From Brugia malayi (lineage: Eukaryota > Nematoda > Chromadorea > Rhabditida > Onchocercidae), in the NCBI RefSeq assembly GCF_000002995.4, contig NW_025062478.1, positions 3,634,001 through 3,698,000 on the forward strand: 64,000 bases of DNA, written 5' to 3'. Below the pieces are notes generated by a model. The model was not told the DNA's origin, did not search any database, and saw only the letters and a list, made by a program, of their open reading frames with translations. The translations under genes were made by a program, and so were the position numbers. Shown here in pieces: positions 49,332 to 60,375 of this stretch; position 1 is the first letter of the stretch, and the number at the start of each line of letters is the position of its first letter.

Positions 49332-52300
49332 ATGACTGATGCAGCAGAACATGAATGGGAATTAAGTCGTGAAAATATCCGACCGCTTAGAAGTGGCCGA
49401 AAGGTGAAATCTCTAAATAATGTTTTTGGTGGTAAGTTTTCATTTATAAGCAGTAAGTATTGACAGCAAAGCTATGTTTTTTGAGTTTCCAAGGTTTGAC
49501 ATCAATATTACATATGTTCTTGCTTATGTTATAATTACGTTTAAATTTGTGTATGATCATATCCGTCATCATATATAAGGATGTTAGATATGCTCCGTGT
49601 TTGTACAACTATAGTTTTATTTTATCCATACTAAAAATATTTTGTACTATTGCTAAAATTAATATCACTTTCGAGAATCGAGAATGTACTGCAGATAAAT
49701 TTAATAAACTGTATTATCAGGTGTCAAAATTACAATTGTGGAAGCAGAGGAACGTTTCGAGAATGACTTCGAACGAGCAAAAGCATCAGATGATCCATTA
49801 GATATATGCTTGCATTATATAACTTGGTTCGAAGAGCATTTCCCAACAGGTTTTTAATTTATCTAATGTTCAATTTTAAATTTTGTAGAAAAAAAAAATG
49901 GAATCTAAGCTTTATCAGCACTAAAATTGCAGTTTTTTTTTTCACGTAATAGATTGTCTTGATTTGTTTTCAAGTTAATCATTCATTAATTTTTAGTTAA
50001 TTGAGGCTAGTAATCATTAGTAATATTGAAATATCATAATCTTCAATGTTTTGTATCCCTGCCAAAGAATCTTGCAGCACCATATTTAGTACTTTGGTCG
50101 TAAAGATAGCAATGAATGAAATGTATTAAGTTATCAAATGATAACCTGAATTGATTTCTTATGAAAAAAATTTGTTAATTTTATAGGGAAGCAGTCACAT
50201 CTTTTTTCGATACTAACACGCATAATTAACACTTTTGGTTACCGTGAAGAGTTTTTAAACGATGAAAGGATGTTAAAATTTTGGATAAAATTAATCGAGA
50301 ACAAATCTGATGCTAATGTGGATGCATTTTTTGAACGTGCTTATCTTGCAGGGTGTTGTCGTCGTTTGGCTAAATTTTATGTTAGATGGGCTGAAGTAAG
50401 TAATAACCTATTGTAATTTTCCAAATAAATTATTCCATTTCTGATTTCTAATTACTCAATTTGCTAATTGCATTTTTCAAAGAAAATTTCCAGTAAATTT
50501 GCTTGTAATTATCTTTTCATTAGAAATAATTGGAACATTTTGCAATCTGGGATATAAAACCAAAACAAAATTGCAATTGTAGTTGAACTTTGATCTTTAT
50601 CATTCTTTTAGAACTATTAGTTGTCGTTAGCACTATGAAATTCACTTATGTGATTTTTCCAGATCCGTGAAATTTCTCATGATATAAATGGAGCACGAGT
50701 AGTCCTTAAACGTGGTCGTGAACAATGTGCTGAACCATTAGATTTATTAAATGAAGCATCAGATGCCCTAGAAATGCGGCAGATGCGAGCATTACAAAAT
50801 TTCAGTGATAGCGAAAATGACTTTGTTGATGAAATTGAATTAAGTGCTCAACGATTAGCACTTGGCCAGTTGACTGGTATGCATATTATTTAGATAAGGA
50901 TTAAGTTTCTATTATAACTTCAACGAATTTGTTATCAGAAGAAAAATAATTCAAAATTCATATTTTATTTACTATTGAAATTTCAAATTTCAGGTTTGGG
51001 ACCAAATCATGAAGCTCCAGTCTTTCGAAATTCATCGAAAAGACCAGGTAATTTGCATCCTGGTACTCGGCCATGTCGTTTGGAAAGTGGAAGGACAGGA
51101 AATGCTTTTCAAATCTATCAGGTGAATAAGTAAAATAAGTTTGAAAAAGAAAAAACTAGAAATTCGAGCTTGGTTACAATTTATGCTGTAAAACATAATT
51201 TTTTACTAGAGATTTGCAATAAAATTGAAAAATTGTAAACTTTTATTAGCGGGAAATGCAGACGTTATGAGATCATTTTCTACATCTTTCTCACGTTCAA
51301 CACGTAATGGTTCCAATTATTTTCTATACATTTGTCGCGAATTATAATTTCGCAAAAACTTCTATCTAAAAACAGTCCCATAATATCATAAATTATCTCT
51401 ACATAAATCTAGTTTCACATGTGATTTTCATCTTAGATACGTTCAATTCTCACATGTGTAAAACAATCTTACAGTATCTTAAATTATCTCTCTTTAAATC
51501 TAGTTTTTTAAGATTTATTACACATGTAATCTCACATCACAAATTCTCAGTTCTCATGAACATCTCCGATTCTTCACACATATGATTTTTATCTTGGACA
51601 ATTACCACTCATATAAAATTCAATCCTAAAAAATTACATGAATTATTGTCTTGAAGGTTGACTACTACTCGGTTAACCAATTTCAATTCCTCCGGTCTTC
51701 TTTTATAAATTTCTTCGCTTTTTATTGCTCGTTTATTAATATTACGTTTTCGAAAAATAAAGGTTTATTAATCTTCCTGCCGCATTGCAACTATTCAAAT
51801 ATCAACCAGACAATCTTTCACAACAAAAAATTATTGGTGCCACGAGTCGGGATCGAACCGGCGACCTTTAGATGTTCAGTCTAAATTTTTGCTTTTTGTC
51901 TTGAAAGATTGTCTGGTTGATATTTGAATAGTTGCAATACATTAGGAAGATTAATAAACCTGTATTTTTCGAAAACATAATATTAATAAACGAGCAATAA
52001 AAAGCGAAGAAATTTATAAAAGAAGACCGGAGGAATTGAAATTGGTTAACCGAGTAGTAGTCGGCCTTCAAGACAATAATTTATGTAATTTTTTAGGATT
52101 GAATTTTATATGAGTGGTAATTGTCCAAGATAAAAATCATATGTGTGAAGAATCGGAGATGTTCATGAGAACTGAGAATTTGTGATGTGAGATTACATGT
52201 GTAATAAATCTTAAAAAACTAGATTTAAGGAGAGATACTGTAAAGATTGTTTTACATATGTGAGAATTGAACGTATCTAAGATGAAAATCACATGTGAAA

Positions 52301-53204
52301 AATCTTGAGGAACTAGATTTATGTAGAGTTAATTTATGATATTATGGGATTGTTTTTAGATAGAAATTTTCGCGAAATTATAATTCGCGACAACATTTTT
52401 TTTTTTCTCCAAAACACACATATTTCACATATCAGTGTTGACTGTTGTTTAATTTTTAAAGATTCTCGGGGCAGTTTAAAAAAAAGTTCTGATTTAGGGT
52501 GAAGAAAGATTTGATGATGAAAATTTGCTGGTACCAAAAAATTTCGGTGATAACTTAGCTCATGTAGCATTTGTGCAAAACAGTTGGGATCCAACGAAAT
52601 GGAGCGATGCACGAATTGATGGTATACCAAAAAAAAGAAATGAAACACATCGAGCTGATTTCACGGTTACTAGTAATTTTATTTGAAAGAATTTCAATTA
52701 AATTTATTATGATCTGCTTTTATTGGAAATTTCCGCTTTGTATGAAGTTTATTTATTTTATAATTTTAATTATTGATTGAATTTGATTTTCAGGTTTTCA
52801 ATGAAAATTGTGAAGAGGCGAAGGATCGAAAGCAAGCGAATAAACATACACGCCTACTTATATCAAATAAGGTTGAGAGATAAAAAAATATTTTATAACT
52901 TTTTTCTGATTTATTTTGTAGTTATAAACTGGATGAGCAGTTGAATTAAGATGATTTTACTTATTGAATATTATTTATCTATTTTCCAGTTCATTTGAAT
53001 TGAAGTAATGTGATTTTTCTAGCAAAGTCATCTATATAATACAAAAGGTTAATCTAGATGAGAAATGAATAATAAGATATCAGAAGTGGTAGAAAGTAAC
53101 TAATCTTTTTCTTTTATTTTTTCTTGAATGAATAAATTGCATACAATATTCTTTTTTAGGTCATTTCGATAGAAGAGTTGTTTGCAGAACAATTACAATT
53201 GTAG
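49332..53204 (+). CDS. san-1: Mad3/BubR1-type spindle checkpoint protein (SAN-1-like)
   Basis: Eight exons join in phase: 49332-49431, 49721-49849, 50187-50395, 50663-50876, 50994-51121, 52498-52665, 52794-52871 and 53160-53204, giving 356 aa. The N-terminus EWELSRENIRPLRSGR (residues 8-23) aligns with EWELSKENVQPLRQGR of BubR1. The Mad3/BUB1 homology region 1 TPR domain spans about 40-190, with DPLDICLHYITWFEEHFP and YVRWAE. VFNENCEEA (from 317) resembles the VFDENADEA block of BubR1. No kinase domain follows, so this is the Mad3 form that blocks Cdc20 and APC/C in the mitotic checkpoint complex. The KEN box is REN here, and no second KEN is present. Intron 5 holds the palindromic LTR element at 51333-52392. 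The gene symbol follows the C. elegans Mad3 orthologue. Confidence 0.9.
51333..51825 (+). repeat. LTR-like arm, left (493 bp)
   Basis: Starts TGTCGCGAA and ends TTTCACAACA, then nine bases before the TGG of the primer-binding site. A TTTTATAAATTTC near 51700-51712 may be a TATA signal. In orientation it is a 5' LTR read on the + strand. Confidence 0.75.
51835..51884 (-). pseudogene. tRNA-Phe(GAA)-like 3' segment, nucleotides 27-76 with CCA
   Basis: Read on the minus strand, these 50 bases fit tRNA positions 27-76 exactly. The anticodon stem is TTAGA/TCTAA around loop CTGAACA (anticodon GAA), and the variable loop has 5 nt. The T-loop TTCGATC has a stem with one mismatch, and the acceptor strand TCGTGGC is followed by A and CCA. 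Everything 5' of position 27 (acceptor 5' strand and D arm) is absent, so it is not a working tRNA gene. Nuclear tRNA genes do not encode CCA, which points to copying from a mature tRNA. On the + strand it reads as a retroelement primer-binding site extended far beyond the usual 18 nt. Confidence 0.75.
51897..52392 (-). repeat. LTR-like arm, right (496 bp, inverted)
   Basis: Inverted copy of the left arm. Read on the minus strand it starts TGTCGCGAATTATAA and ends TTTCAAGACA, followed by 12 bases and then the tRNA segment in sense orientation. Confidence 0.75.
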
Positions 53205-53536
53205 CTTTTCCACCTGCTTTTATCTTGTTCCACTTGTATTATATACTTTAAATTTTACTGATTTTATTGGTTGTATGTAACTTGTTTTTGCAAAATAATT
53301 TTTCTTATCAGTGTGCAAGTAACGTTTGTTTTTAAAATAACTGAAACAAATATTTTGAAAGATGCTAATTATGTAAGTATACCTGCAGTCCTTTTTTTGA
53401 AAATAAAGAGATTTTATCCTGTAATTCGAGTCGGTAGTAAAGAGTTATAAATTATGCTTCTATAGGCTTTAATTATTGTATAATAATCCAGGAAGTCAAT
53501 TTCAGTTTTGTATATTTGGAATATTCACTACATATG

Positions 53537-53737
53537 GACGTCATTTGACGTCATAAAATTGTATTCTTTGGACAGTTAGTTAAGTCACTTATTACCACCA
53601 AAACATTTCAAGTAAAGATCATATTTACGTGAACATGTTTTTTAAATTTTAAATTGTCACGCAACTTTTTTTTTTTGATTTCTTACTCTTGTTTTTTTTT
53701 TTTTGAAAAGTAGAAAAATACCTACGAATTGACGTCA
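53537..53737. promoter_or_regulatory. CRE motif cluster (TGACGTCA)
   Basis: GACGTCA occurs at 53537-53543 and the full palindrome TGACGTCA at 53546-53553 and 53730-53737. Two perfect 8-mers within 200 bases of such AT-rich DNA is unexpected. This is the consensus of CREB/ATF-type bZIP factors; use in this genome is inferred. Confidence 0.45.
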
Positions 53738-54442
53738 TGGAAAAACTAATGTATAAGAACGACATAAGTGAATGCTTTGCTTTTATATTGCGTTAATTTT
53801 TTCAGTTAATGTGAAATTTGGAAGAAAAGAAAAGATAAAGGTGCAAATTTTATTTTCATATATGTACATGTATTATGTTTGTGGTCTCTTGATTTTCTGC
53901 TAAATAAATTTTCGAAATTTCATATTAATTATAGAGTTTCTTTAATTGATAATTGGTGGTTGAAGTTTATTTACTCAAACAATAAATTATGATGATACAT
54001 TTGCGAATTTAATTTTCTTAACGCAGTTATAATTTTCTGCAAAACTTCTGTTCGAAAATGGCAATTCTAACATGATTCTGATACAGTTTTAATGTAAGTG
54101 TTCCCTTTATGCGAAGAAATGAGGTAGAATTCGTAATTAAACTGTCGTTTTTAATTAGTGTAATCAAAAAGAGTAATAGTGCTTTGGTCAATATTTAATC
54201 TCTTTGATTATGTATGTTTGTTTTAGGCATTATTTATCATCATAGACAAATATAAATTACTGTCTTATTTATTACTGTCAGTCTTTTTAAATGTTGATAT
54301 TTAATTTTGATTATCTTATTTATTTATCTTTAATGGACTATTTGCAGGTTTATATTTTGCGGATTTGGAACATTTTTCCATCCCAAGTAAACGTAATCGG
54401 TCATATGCAAAAATTTCAACAACTTTTGCCCAGCAACAAAAT

Positions 54443-54450
54443 TAATATAG
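54443..54450 (+). promoter_or_regulatory. Putative spliced-leader acceptor, POLR3H
   Basis: TTAATATAG ends at 54450, four bases before the ATG at 54455. It is weaker than TTTCAG but well placed. Confidence 0.4.
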
Positions 54451-54454
54451 GGCT

Positions 54455-56382
54455 ATGTTTGTATTGGCTGTGTTGGAAGATACTGTACGAATTAAACCGC
54501 ATCAGTTCGGCGAATCTTTTGAACCGGTAAATCTTTTGCATATCTTCTGATATGACTTAGTAGTATGTTTTGCACAAAGAGAAAATGAAATAGTCAAATA
54601 ATTTGTTCGACTTTTTAAATATTTCTTTTAAATATCTTACATAATGTGAGATTATAACAATATTTTGACAGTAAGGGAATGATTTTTGACAAGTTAGTTG
54701 GTAGTAATTGAGTTGATTATTTTTACTTTTTTTTAATTATTAATTATTTTCTACTGTGTTACCTTAATCAATTACATTCAAATTATAATATAGCTGGGTG
54801 AAAATGGAATTTGACAAAAGGCAAATTTTGTCAAATTCTTGATGTATCTGATGCATCCATTGCACCGTTAGCGAAATAGATTTTAAAGATGATGATTTTA
54901 ATTATTTTTAGATGTTAATGAAACGTCTGAATGAACAACTCGCTAACAAAATCGTCCCAGGGTTAGGTCTTTGTATTATAATTTATGATCTCCTTGATGT
55001 TGGTGTTTCGTATATACTACCGGGTGATGGCAGCACGCATACAAAAGTTAAGGTAAACTGAACTTTAGTTGTTTTTGAAATTTGAAGTTGAATTTATGAA
55101 ATATTCCTGCGATTTTATAACAATCCCTAGCCATATTAATTATTATTTGAAATGGAACAATATCATATTTGAAGAATATTGGATTTCACTGTTTGTTTAA
55201 ATATGTCAGTGAATGGAGTGGAAGAAATTTTTTCTTTTTAAGCTATTCATTTACTATGAAAAATGTTCAAATATTGGACAATTAAGATAGCACTGGAAAA
55301 GTAAAATTGGAAAATGCTTAATCAATAATAAATGTCTGATTTGTTTGCAATTAACATGATGAATTTTGGATTGTTTCAGTTTCGTTATGTTGTATTTCGA
55401 CCTTTTATTGATGAAATCATTGAAGCAAAAGTGTTATCAAGTAATGCAGAAGGATTGATGTTATCAGTAATATTTTTCGAGGATATCTTTATACCGGCAC
55501 ATCGTCTGCCACAACCGTCTATTTTCGAAGAGGAAGAGCAGGTTGAAAAATTAAATTTCTTAGTCATTATACACAGGAAGGGAAATGCAAAAGTAACAAT
55601 TAATATAAGCATTCTTTTTTGCATAATGTGTGGTTTTTCTTTCTTTTTTTTTGATGTAATATTGTGCTTAAACTGTCACTTTTCTTTTTAGGTTTTATTC
55701 TATCAGAATGGAAAATTTTCGTTTAATTGCAGATTTGGTACTGGGATTATCAACCTGAAGATGGGCAGTCTGCAAAACTGTATATGGATCCTGGTAAAAC
55801 TGTTCGGTTCCGAGTTATTGACAATATTTTCAAGTGATTTCTTTCTCATTACAGATTACAGAATTACACTCATTACAGAATACTTTCACCCTTAACGTAG
55901 ATGAAGCCTTAAAGTAGGCTTCCAAAATCTGAAGTAAAATTATTTTCTAAATCTTTTGTGTTTACGAAAAATAGCATTATGGACTAGTAATAACAATTAT
56001 CAGTTTGGAGTGTTTGTCTAAGAGATACGCTTAAAATATCAGTGATCATGAGTGATGTAGTAAAATATAGTTGCATCAATCAATTTTAGAAGAGATGAGA
56101 GAGAAAACATGAGTCATATGAAGGAAAATACATAGGTTGACAACTAGATTATTGAAAAGTAAAAATTTCATGGAGCAGTAATTTTGATATTCCAGAGATG
56201 TAGATCCTAATAGTAACCAGGATGAATTGAAACGAGAGAAATCATATCAAATTATCGGATCAATGGCTGAAACTGGATTAGGATGTGTATTGTGGTGGGC
56301 ACCAAACGAGGAAGATGCAAATGATGAAGAAGACGTAGGTGAAATGTATGAAGGAATGACGGATGATCACGAGGACGAATAA
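54455..56382 (+). CDS. RNA polymerase III subunit RPC8 / POLR3H
   Basis: Five exons join in phase: 54455-54526, 54912-55052, 55380-55541, 55733-55833 and 56196-56382, giving 220 aa (human POLR3H is 204). Residues 1-80 form the RPB7-like N-terminal domain, starting MFVLAVLEDTVRIKPHQFGE and containing KIVPGLGLCIIIYDLLDVG. The Rpc25-type OB fold follows, with FRYVVFRPFIDEIIEAKV, FEDIFIPAHRLPQPSIFEEE and YWDYQPEDG. The end is a strongly acidic tail. The subunit pairs with RPC9 as the stalk of Pol III in the nucleus and is needed for initiation on tRNA and 5S genes. It is co-oriented with GTF3C3, another Pol III transcription component, 6 kb upstream. Confidence 0.93.
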
Positions 56383-57303
56383 AAATATGATAATATGTGA
56401 CAAATCTATCAAACCTATAATTAATTTCATCATATGATTTAATTTTTGATTTCAGCATCATATGATTTAATTTTTGATTCTAATGTCCTTTTTTTTTTCA
56501 ATGTATTTCACGCATATAAATTACTTTGATAAATTTGATTTAATCAAATAACAATGTATTATTTGCACAATTCACTTATATTTTATATTAAAATGCCTAC
56601 CTAATATAAACATAGTAAAGAAACGGTTTGACGAGAAGTGCTATTTGAGTTTTTGTGCTGCAGCAGTTGAATTGTGAAGATTGCTGGCAGATTTCCCAGC
56701 ATGCATGACTAAACAGATAGGTAAAGGAAGGAAGAATTAGGTTTGAGATTGTTTGTTGTTCGTAGTTAATTAGGTATATTTGACGCGCTTTTTTTTTTGT
56801 TTCTTTCTCGAATATTTTTTTCCAAAAAAAAAAAAAAAAAAAAAAACGAATCATAGAAATGTATGCTAAAAATTAGTTAAAAGTTTTCAACAAAAAATTT
56901 TATTTCAATTGAGAAAGGAAAAACGAAAAGCTTACACGAATTAAAATTAAGATAAAACTAGATTATTTTTGTATAAATTACAAATTGTGGTATTCCATGG
57001 TTTGATGACTGGAAAAGAAAGAAGTGGAATGAAAGGTGCGGAGATGGTAAAAAAAAAAAAATTGAATTAGTATATATCTTGAAATTGATGAGAATGATTC
57101 AGAGGGGTGAATTCTAGAAGTTTTTTATGCTTTTATCACTATTGTTGATAGAAATGAGTATTTTGTTTCTTAGCATTTTATAATTTTAATTTTTTTTTAT
57201 GATGTTTAAGTTGTAATAGCGACCATATCTATGTCACTACACAATAGTATATTGGTTTTTTTTAGTAGGAGTTTTTGAAATTTTGTGTTCTTTTTGCAGA
57301 AAA
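56383..57303 (+). other. Intercistronic region POLR3H to pinin
   Basis: These 921 bases hold no exon. There is a long A-run at 56825-56845 and a strong acceptor at the right end (57299). Minus-strand open frames here are short and lack splice support. Confidence 0.5.
57291..57299 (+). promoter_or_regulatory. Putative spliced-leader acceptor, pinin
   Basis: TTTTTGCAG ends at 57299, four bases before the first of two adjacent ATG codons (57304, 57307). Confidence 0.55.
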
Positions 57304-60300
57304 ATGATGGAATTAGATACATTAAGCGCTGATATATCGAAGGCATACGACGATTTACGGACTATCGAGGAATCAATCATTTCATTGTCGGGAAAGGAAA
57401 GGTAACTTTTTAGGGTTATTTTTTTAAGTGAATAAAGTGCTTATCACTTCTTAGACTTCTTTTAGTTTTTTTTTTTTTTGCAAATCACTTTGATTTTAAA
57501 GGTTGTTGTTTGTTTGCGGGTAAGGAGAAGGAAATTTTTGTAGCTCTTCTTTTTTTCAAGATTCCCAATGAACTTGAGCATTAAATAAATTTTATTATAT
57601 AAAGAATTTCTACAGAGAAATATTTATGTTGAATTTTTGTTTTTTTCCGAACACTTTTGATTTTAAAGGTTTGGTACGGGCAGGAGACGTATTCTGGATT
57701 CTAGTGGCCGTCTTGGTAATTACGGATTTGAAAGGTGTGTTTATCATTTCATTGATTCTATCACTTTTAGAACTTATGCGAAGAGTTATTTTGCAGACGC
57801 GATGCACGTGTAGTAAGCTTGGATTCTTCGGGACCGAATAAACGTCGTCTAGTTATATCTGCTGAAAATGAGTAAGTTTTTTTATTATTTGAACTAGTTG
57901 TGCTTGATGCACTCATAAAAATTTAACAGAAAGGAATGATTTACAGTTTATACGAGGGTTCGGACAAGCGGGCACGATATGATGACAGAGAAGACGAGGC
58001 TGTACGACGTACCGTGCAGTCATCAGTTGTTATGCCTGCTATTGAGACAAAATCACGTAAAGCTGCTATATCTGAGCTGAAAGGAGCAGAAAAGAAGGAA
58101 GTTAATGTCAGGTTAGATTTTGTATGATATTTTATAGTTATTACAAATATGTATAGGGAAAGCTTTTAAGATTCATTCCTATGAATAAGGCAATAACGGA
58201 TTGATAAGAAGCGTAGTCGCGTTAAATCAAGAGTGAAGATAAAGGAATGAAGATCATGGTTGTCAATTTTAACAACGAAAATTAAATCTATTTTGCCATT
58301 TCAGGTGTTTGATAGCATTTCTTAGATTTGGAAAGCTTCGGGGTTATAGATTTCTTAATTAATGCTTCATGAAGTCAGTTAGGATGAATTTTTTCAGTCG
58401 GCTTTACATTACCTTCAAAGAATTAATTCAAATAATTTTGATCAAGAATTTAGAATTCGGCATTGAAACACAAATAACTTCTGCATGTAAACTGTGCGGT
58501 TGACTCGTTGTTTTGGCTAATAATGTAGTTGAGATCTGATAGATTTATATCCTGCTTTAATTTATATTAATATATGTTCGGAACAGAAATATACATTTTG
58601 AAACAAAAATACATGGTCATTTAGTATTTAGAAAATACATTTAAAAAAAAAGTTAAAAATGGGACATGATAGTTTAATTTGATAATTTTTAGGAATCGCC
58701 GAATGTTTTCGAATTTGTTGCTTGGAACTTTGCAGCGTTTTCAAATGGAGGAAAAGAAAATATCGAATGTTGAAAAAGTTCAGGTATCATTTGTAATTTG
58801 TTTATATATTTAACCGCATAATTTTTCCAATAATTTAGTATACCAAATTTGCAGGCTGAAAAACAAAAGGAAGTTGAAAGGCGTTTAAGGGAATCTGAAG
58901 AAGAAGAACGCGAAAGATTAGCTAGAGAGAAAGCTGCCCTACTTGTAAAACGACGTGAAAAGGAACGTTTGATCAAATCGTTGCAGCGAAGGAAAGCGAT
59001 TATACAATATGTAAGTTTCAAAAGAAGAGGTAGCTCCAAAAGTAAAATACATGCCAATTAATTTTGTGTCGTTTTGTGAGGAAGTGTAGATTAAAAATAG
59101 ATAATTATTATCGTTTCAATGCTCTAGAACTTATTGTTTTTCCCGATTCAAAATTCCGTCGGAGTGTGGAATTAGAAAAGGCTCTAAAGTTATTTCACAA
59201 AGAGCATGTTACTTTATTGATTTGCAAAAATAACAAGTAGAAAACAGGAAAAATTCTTTTTCTTTTTTTATTTTTGATTGGATTTAAGCAAGATAAATCT
59301 CGCAAATCTGGTATTCCTTTTGATAATACTCCTTAGAAATGGATTATACAATAACAAAACAACTCGGATTTATTAGACTAAAAGATATTTGATTAGTACT
59401 TTGTTGTAATAAATTGTATGAAATAGTTTACTGGTGTTCTCTTTCAGGCAGAGCAAAAACAGGAGCATTATCGCAAATTGCAGAATTTTATCCAGACTCA
59501 AGCAAAGCCACCTGTATTTTATTTGCCCGCAAAACACACATTACGAACTCTCGAACTACTGAAAGTATCTTCAAAGAAGATTGATGGTACTTGTCATATG
59601 TTTTTGACAGAAATATTTGTGTCATTTGTTGTAGAACATGTGTTAAAAGAGATTTTAACGATAATAAATTACTTTCATAAAGTTTTTAATGTGATTTTCA
59701 GTTTTCATTTGCAGAGCTTATTGATCATCGTCGGCAACAAATGGAGGCTGATTTGAAAATACCAGAAGACAAACAAGTGGATGAGGGCGAATCTGATGGT
59801 GAACATTCTGAAACTTCAGCAGCAAAGCGCTCTACCGCAAAATCGAACACAACAGAAGCAAATAAGCCTTCAGATAGTGAAATTGGCGACAAAAAGTTGG
59901 ATGATGATGAAATTAAGGAAACAGAAATAGTGGGAGGAGTATCCATGGAATCTTCACTGCAGGTATTTTTCAGAGTTAGCTATCTTATCATGCCTAGTAT
60001 TTTGATTATACCGATAATAATTTAATAAACGGAAGTAAGTGTAATTTCGGTGCCTTTTTTTTTAAATTATTCCTGAATTTAATGCTGAAAAACTCGTATA
60101 TTACCATTCTATTGTTAAAATTAATTTTAAACAATTGCAAAATTTAACCTCCAATTTACATGAAATATTTTTGAATATTTCACACACTTTTTTTTCCTTT
60201 TCTGTTTTAGAACTTCGGAGAAGAATGTATGAATGGCGATGAAAGAAAAGGGCGAAAACAAGTGGATGAGGATGAGCAAGAAACAGGTAAGGATAATAGT

Positions 60301-60375
60301 CGTAGTGACAGTGAGCCACCAGGTGATGAAGCTGAAATTGATCAGGATGGTGACTTCCATGACGATGATGATTAA
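57304..60375 (+). CDS. pnn-1: Pinin (PNN), splicing and exon-junction accessory protein
   Basis: Nine exons join in phase: 57304-57401, 57669-57734, 57797-57871, 57947-58111, 58693-58783, 58855-59010, 59448-59586, 59715-59962 and 60211-60375, giving 400 aa. Residues 1-35 match the pinin N-terminal coil (ISKAYDDLRTIEESIISLSG). RRTVQSSVVMP (about 100) corresponds to the LQSSVV block. Residues 135-265 are the Pinin/SDK/MemA domain, with NRRMFSNLLLGTLQRFQMEE, a long charged coiled coil (RRLRESEEEERERLAREKAA), QTQAKPPVFYLPAKHT and ELIDHRRQQMEA. The C-terminus is acidic and disordered (ends DFHDDDD). Human pinin is longer because of an SR-rich tail that is missing here. Pinin works in the nucleus with RNPS1/SR proteins in pre-mRNA splicing. 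The second Met is an alternative start. Confidence 0.92.

Larger units (their letters stand above)
51333..52392. mobile_element. Palindromic double-LTR element joined through a tRNA copy
   Basis: Left arm 51333-51825 and right arm 51897-52392 are inverted copies of one another, over 90% identical by eye. Each begins TGTCGCGAATTATAA at its outer end and finishes in ACA on the inner side, so each has the TG...CA form of a complete LTR. Both outer ends touch ACATT (51328-51332 and 52393-52397), a 5-bp target duplication. Between the arms are a 9-base spacer, a TGG-starting tRNA complement (51835-51884) and a 12-base spacer. A normal LTR retroelement has a primer-binding site in just this place after its 5' LTR, but here the internal region is missing and an opposing LTR follows. 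No protein is encoded. The element lies in intron 5 of the Mad3/BubR1 gene. Confidence 0.85.
53205..54454 (+). other. Intercistronic region Mad3/BubR1 to POLR3H
   Basis: No exon is visible in these 1250 bases. An AATAAA-type signal (about 53402) is suited to the upstream gene. Three CRE motifs (53537-53553 and 53730-53737) suggest that POLR3H may have its own promoter. Confidence 0.5.

Noticed and set aside
51651..51884. Open frame whose translation ends in VGIEPATF-like wording
   Set aside because: It is a translation of the LTR arm running into the antisense tRNA segment. This wording is a well-known false protein produced by tRNA sequence, and the minus-strand frame at 51868-52071 is its mirror in the other arm.
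51835..51884. Functional tRNA-Phe gene
   Set aside because: The D arm and the 5' acceptor strand are absent, CCA is encoded, and it is flanked by inverted LTRs. It is a 3' fragment only.
58689..59057. 122-aa open frame antisense to pinin
   Set aside because: Shadow of pinin exons 5 and 6; the serine-rich part mirrors the Glu/Arg-rich coiled coil on the sense strand.
40766..60375. Calling the four + strand genes a proven operon
   Set aside because: Gaps of 0.7-1.25 kb and CRE motifs before POLR3H leave independent promoters possible; spliced-leader data would be needed.
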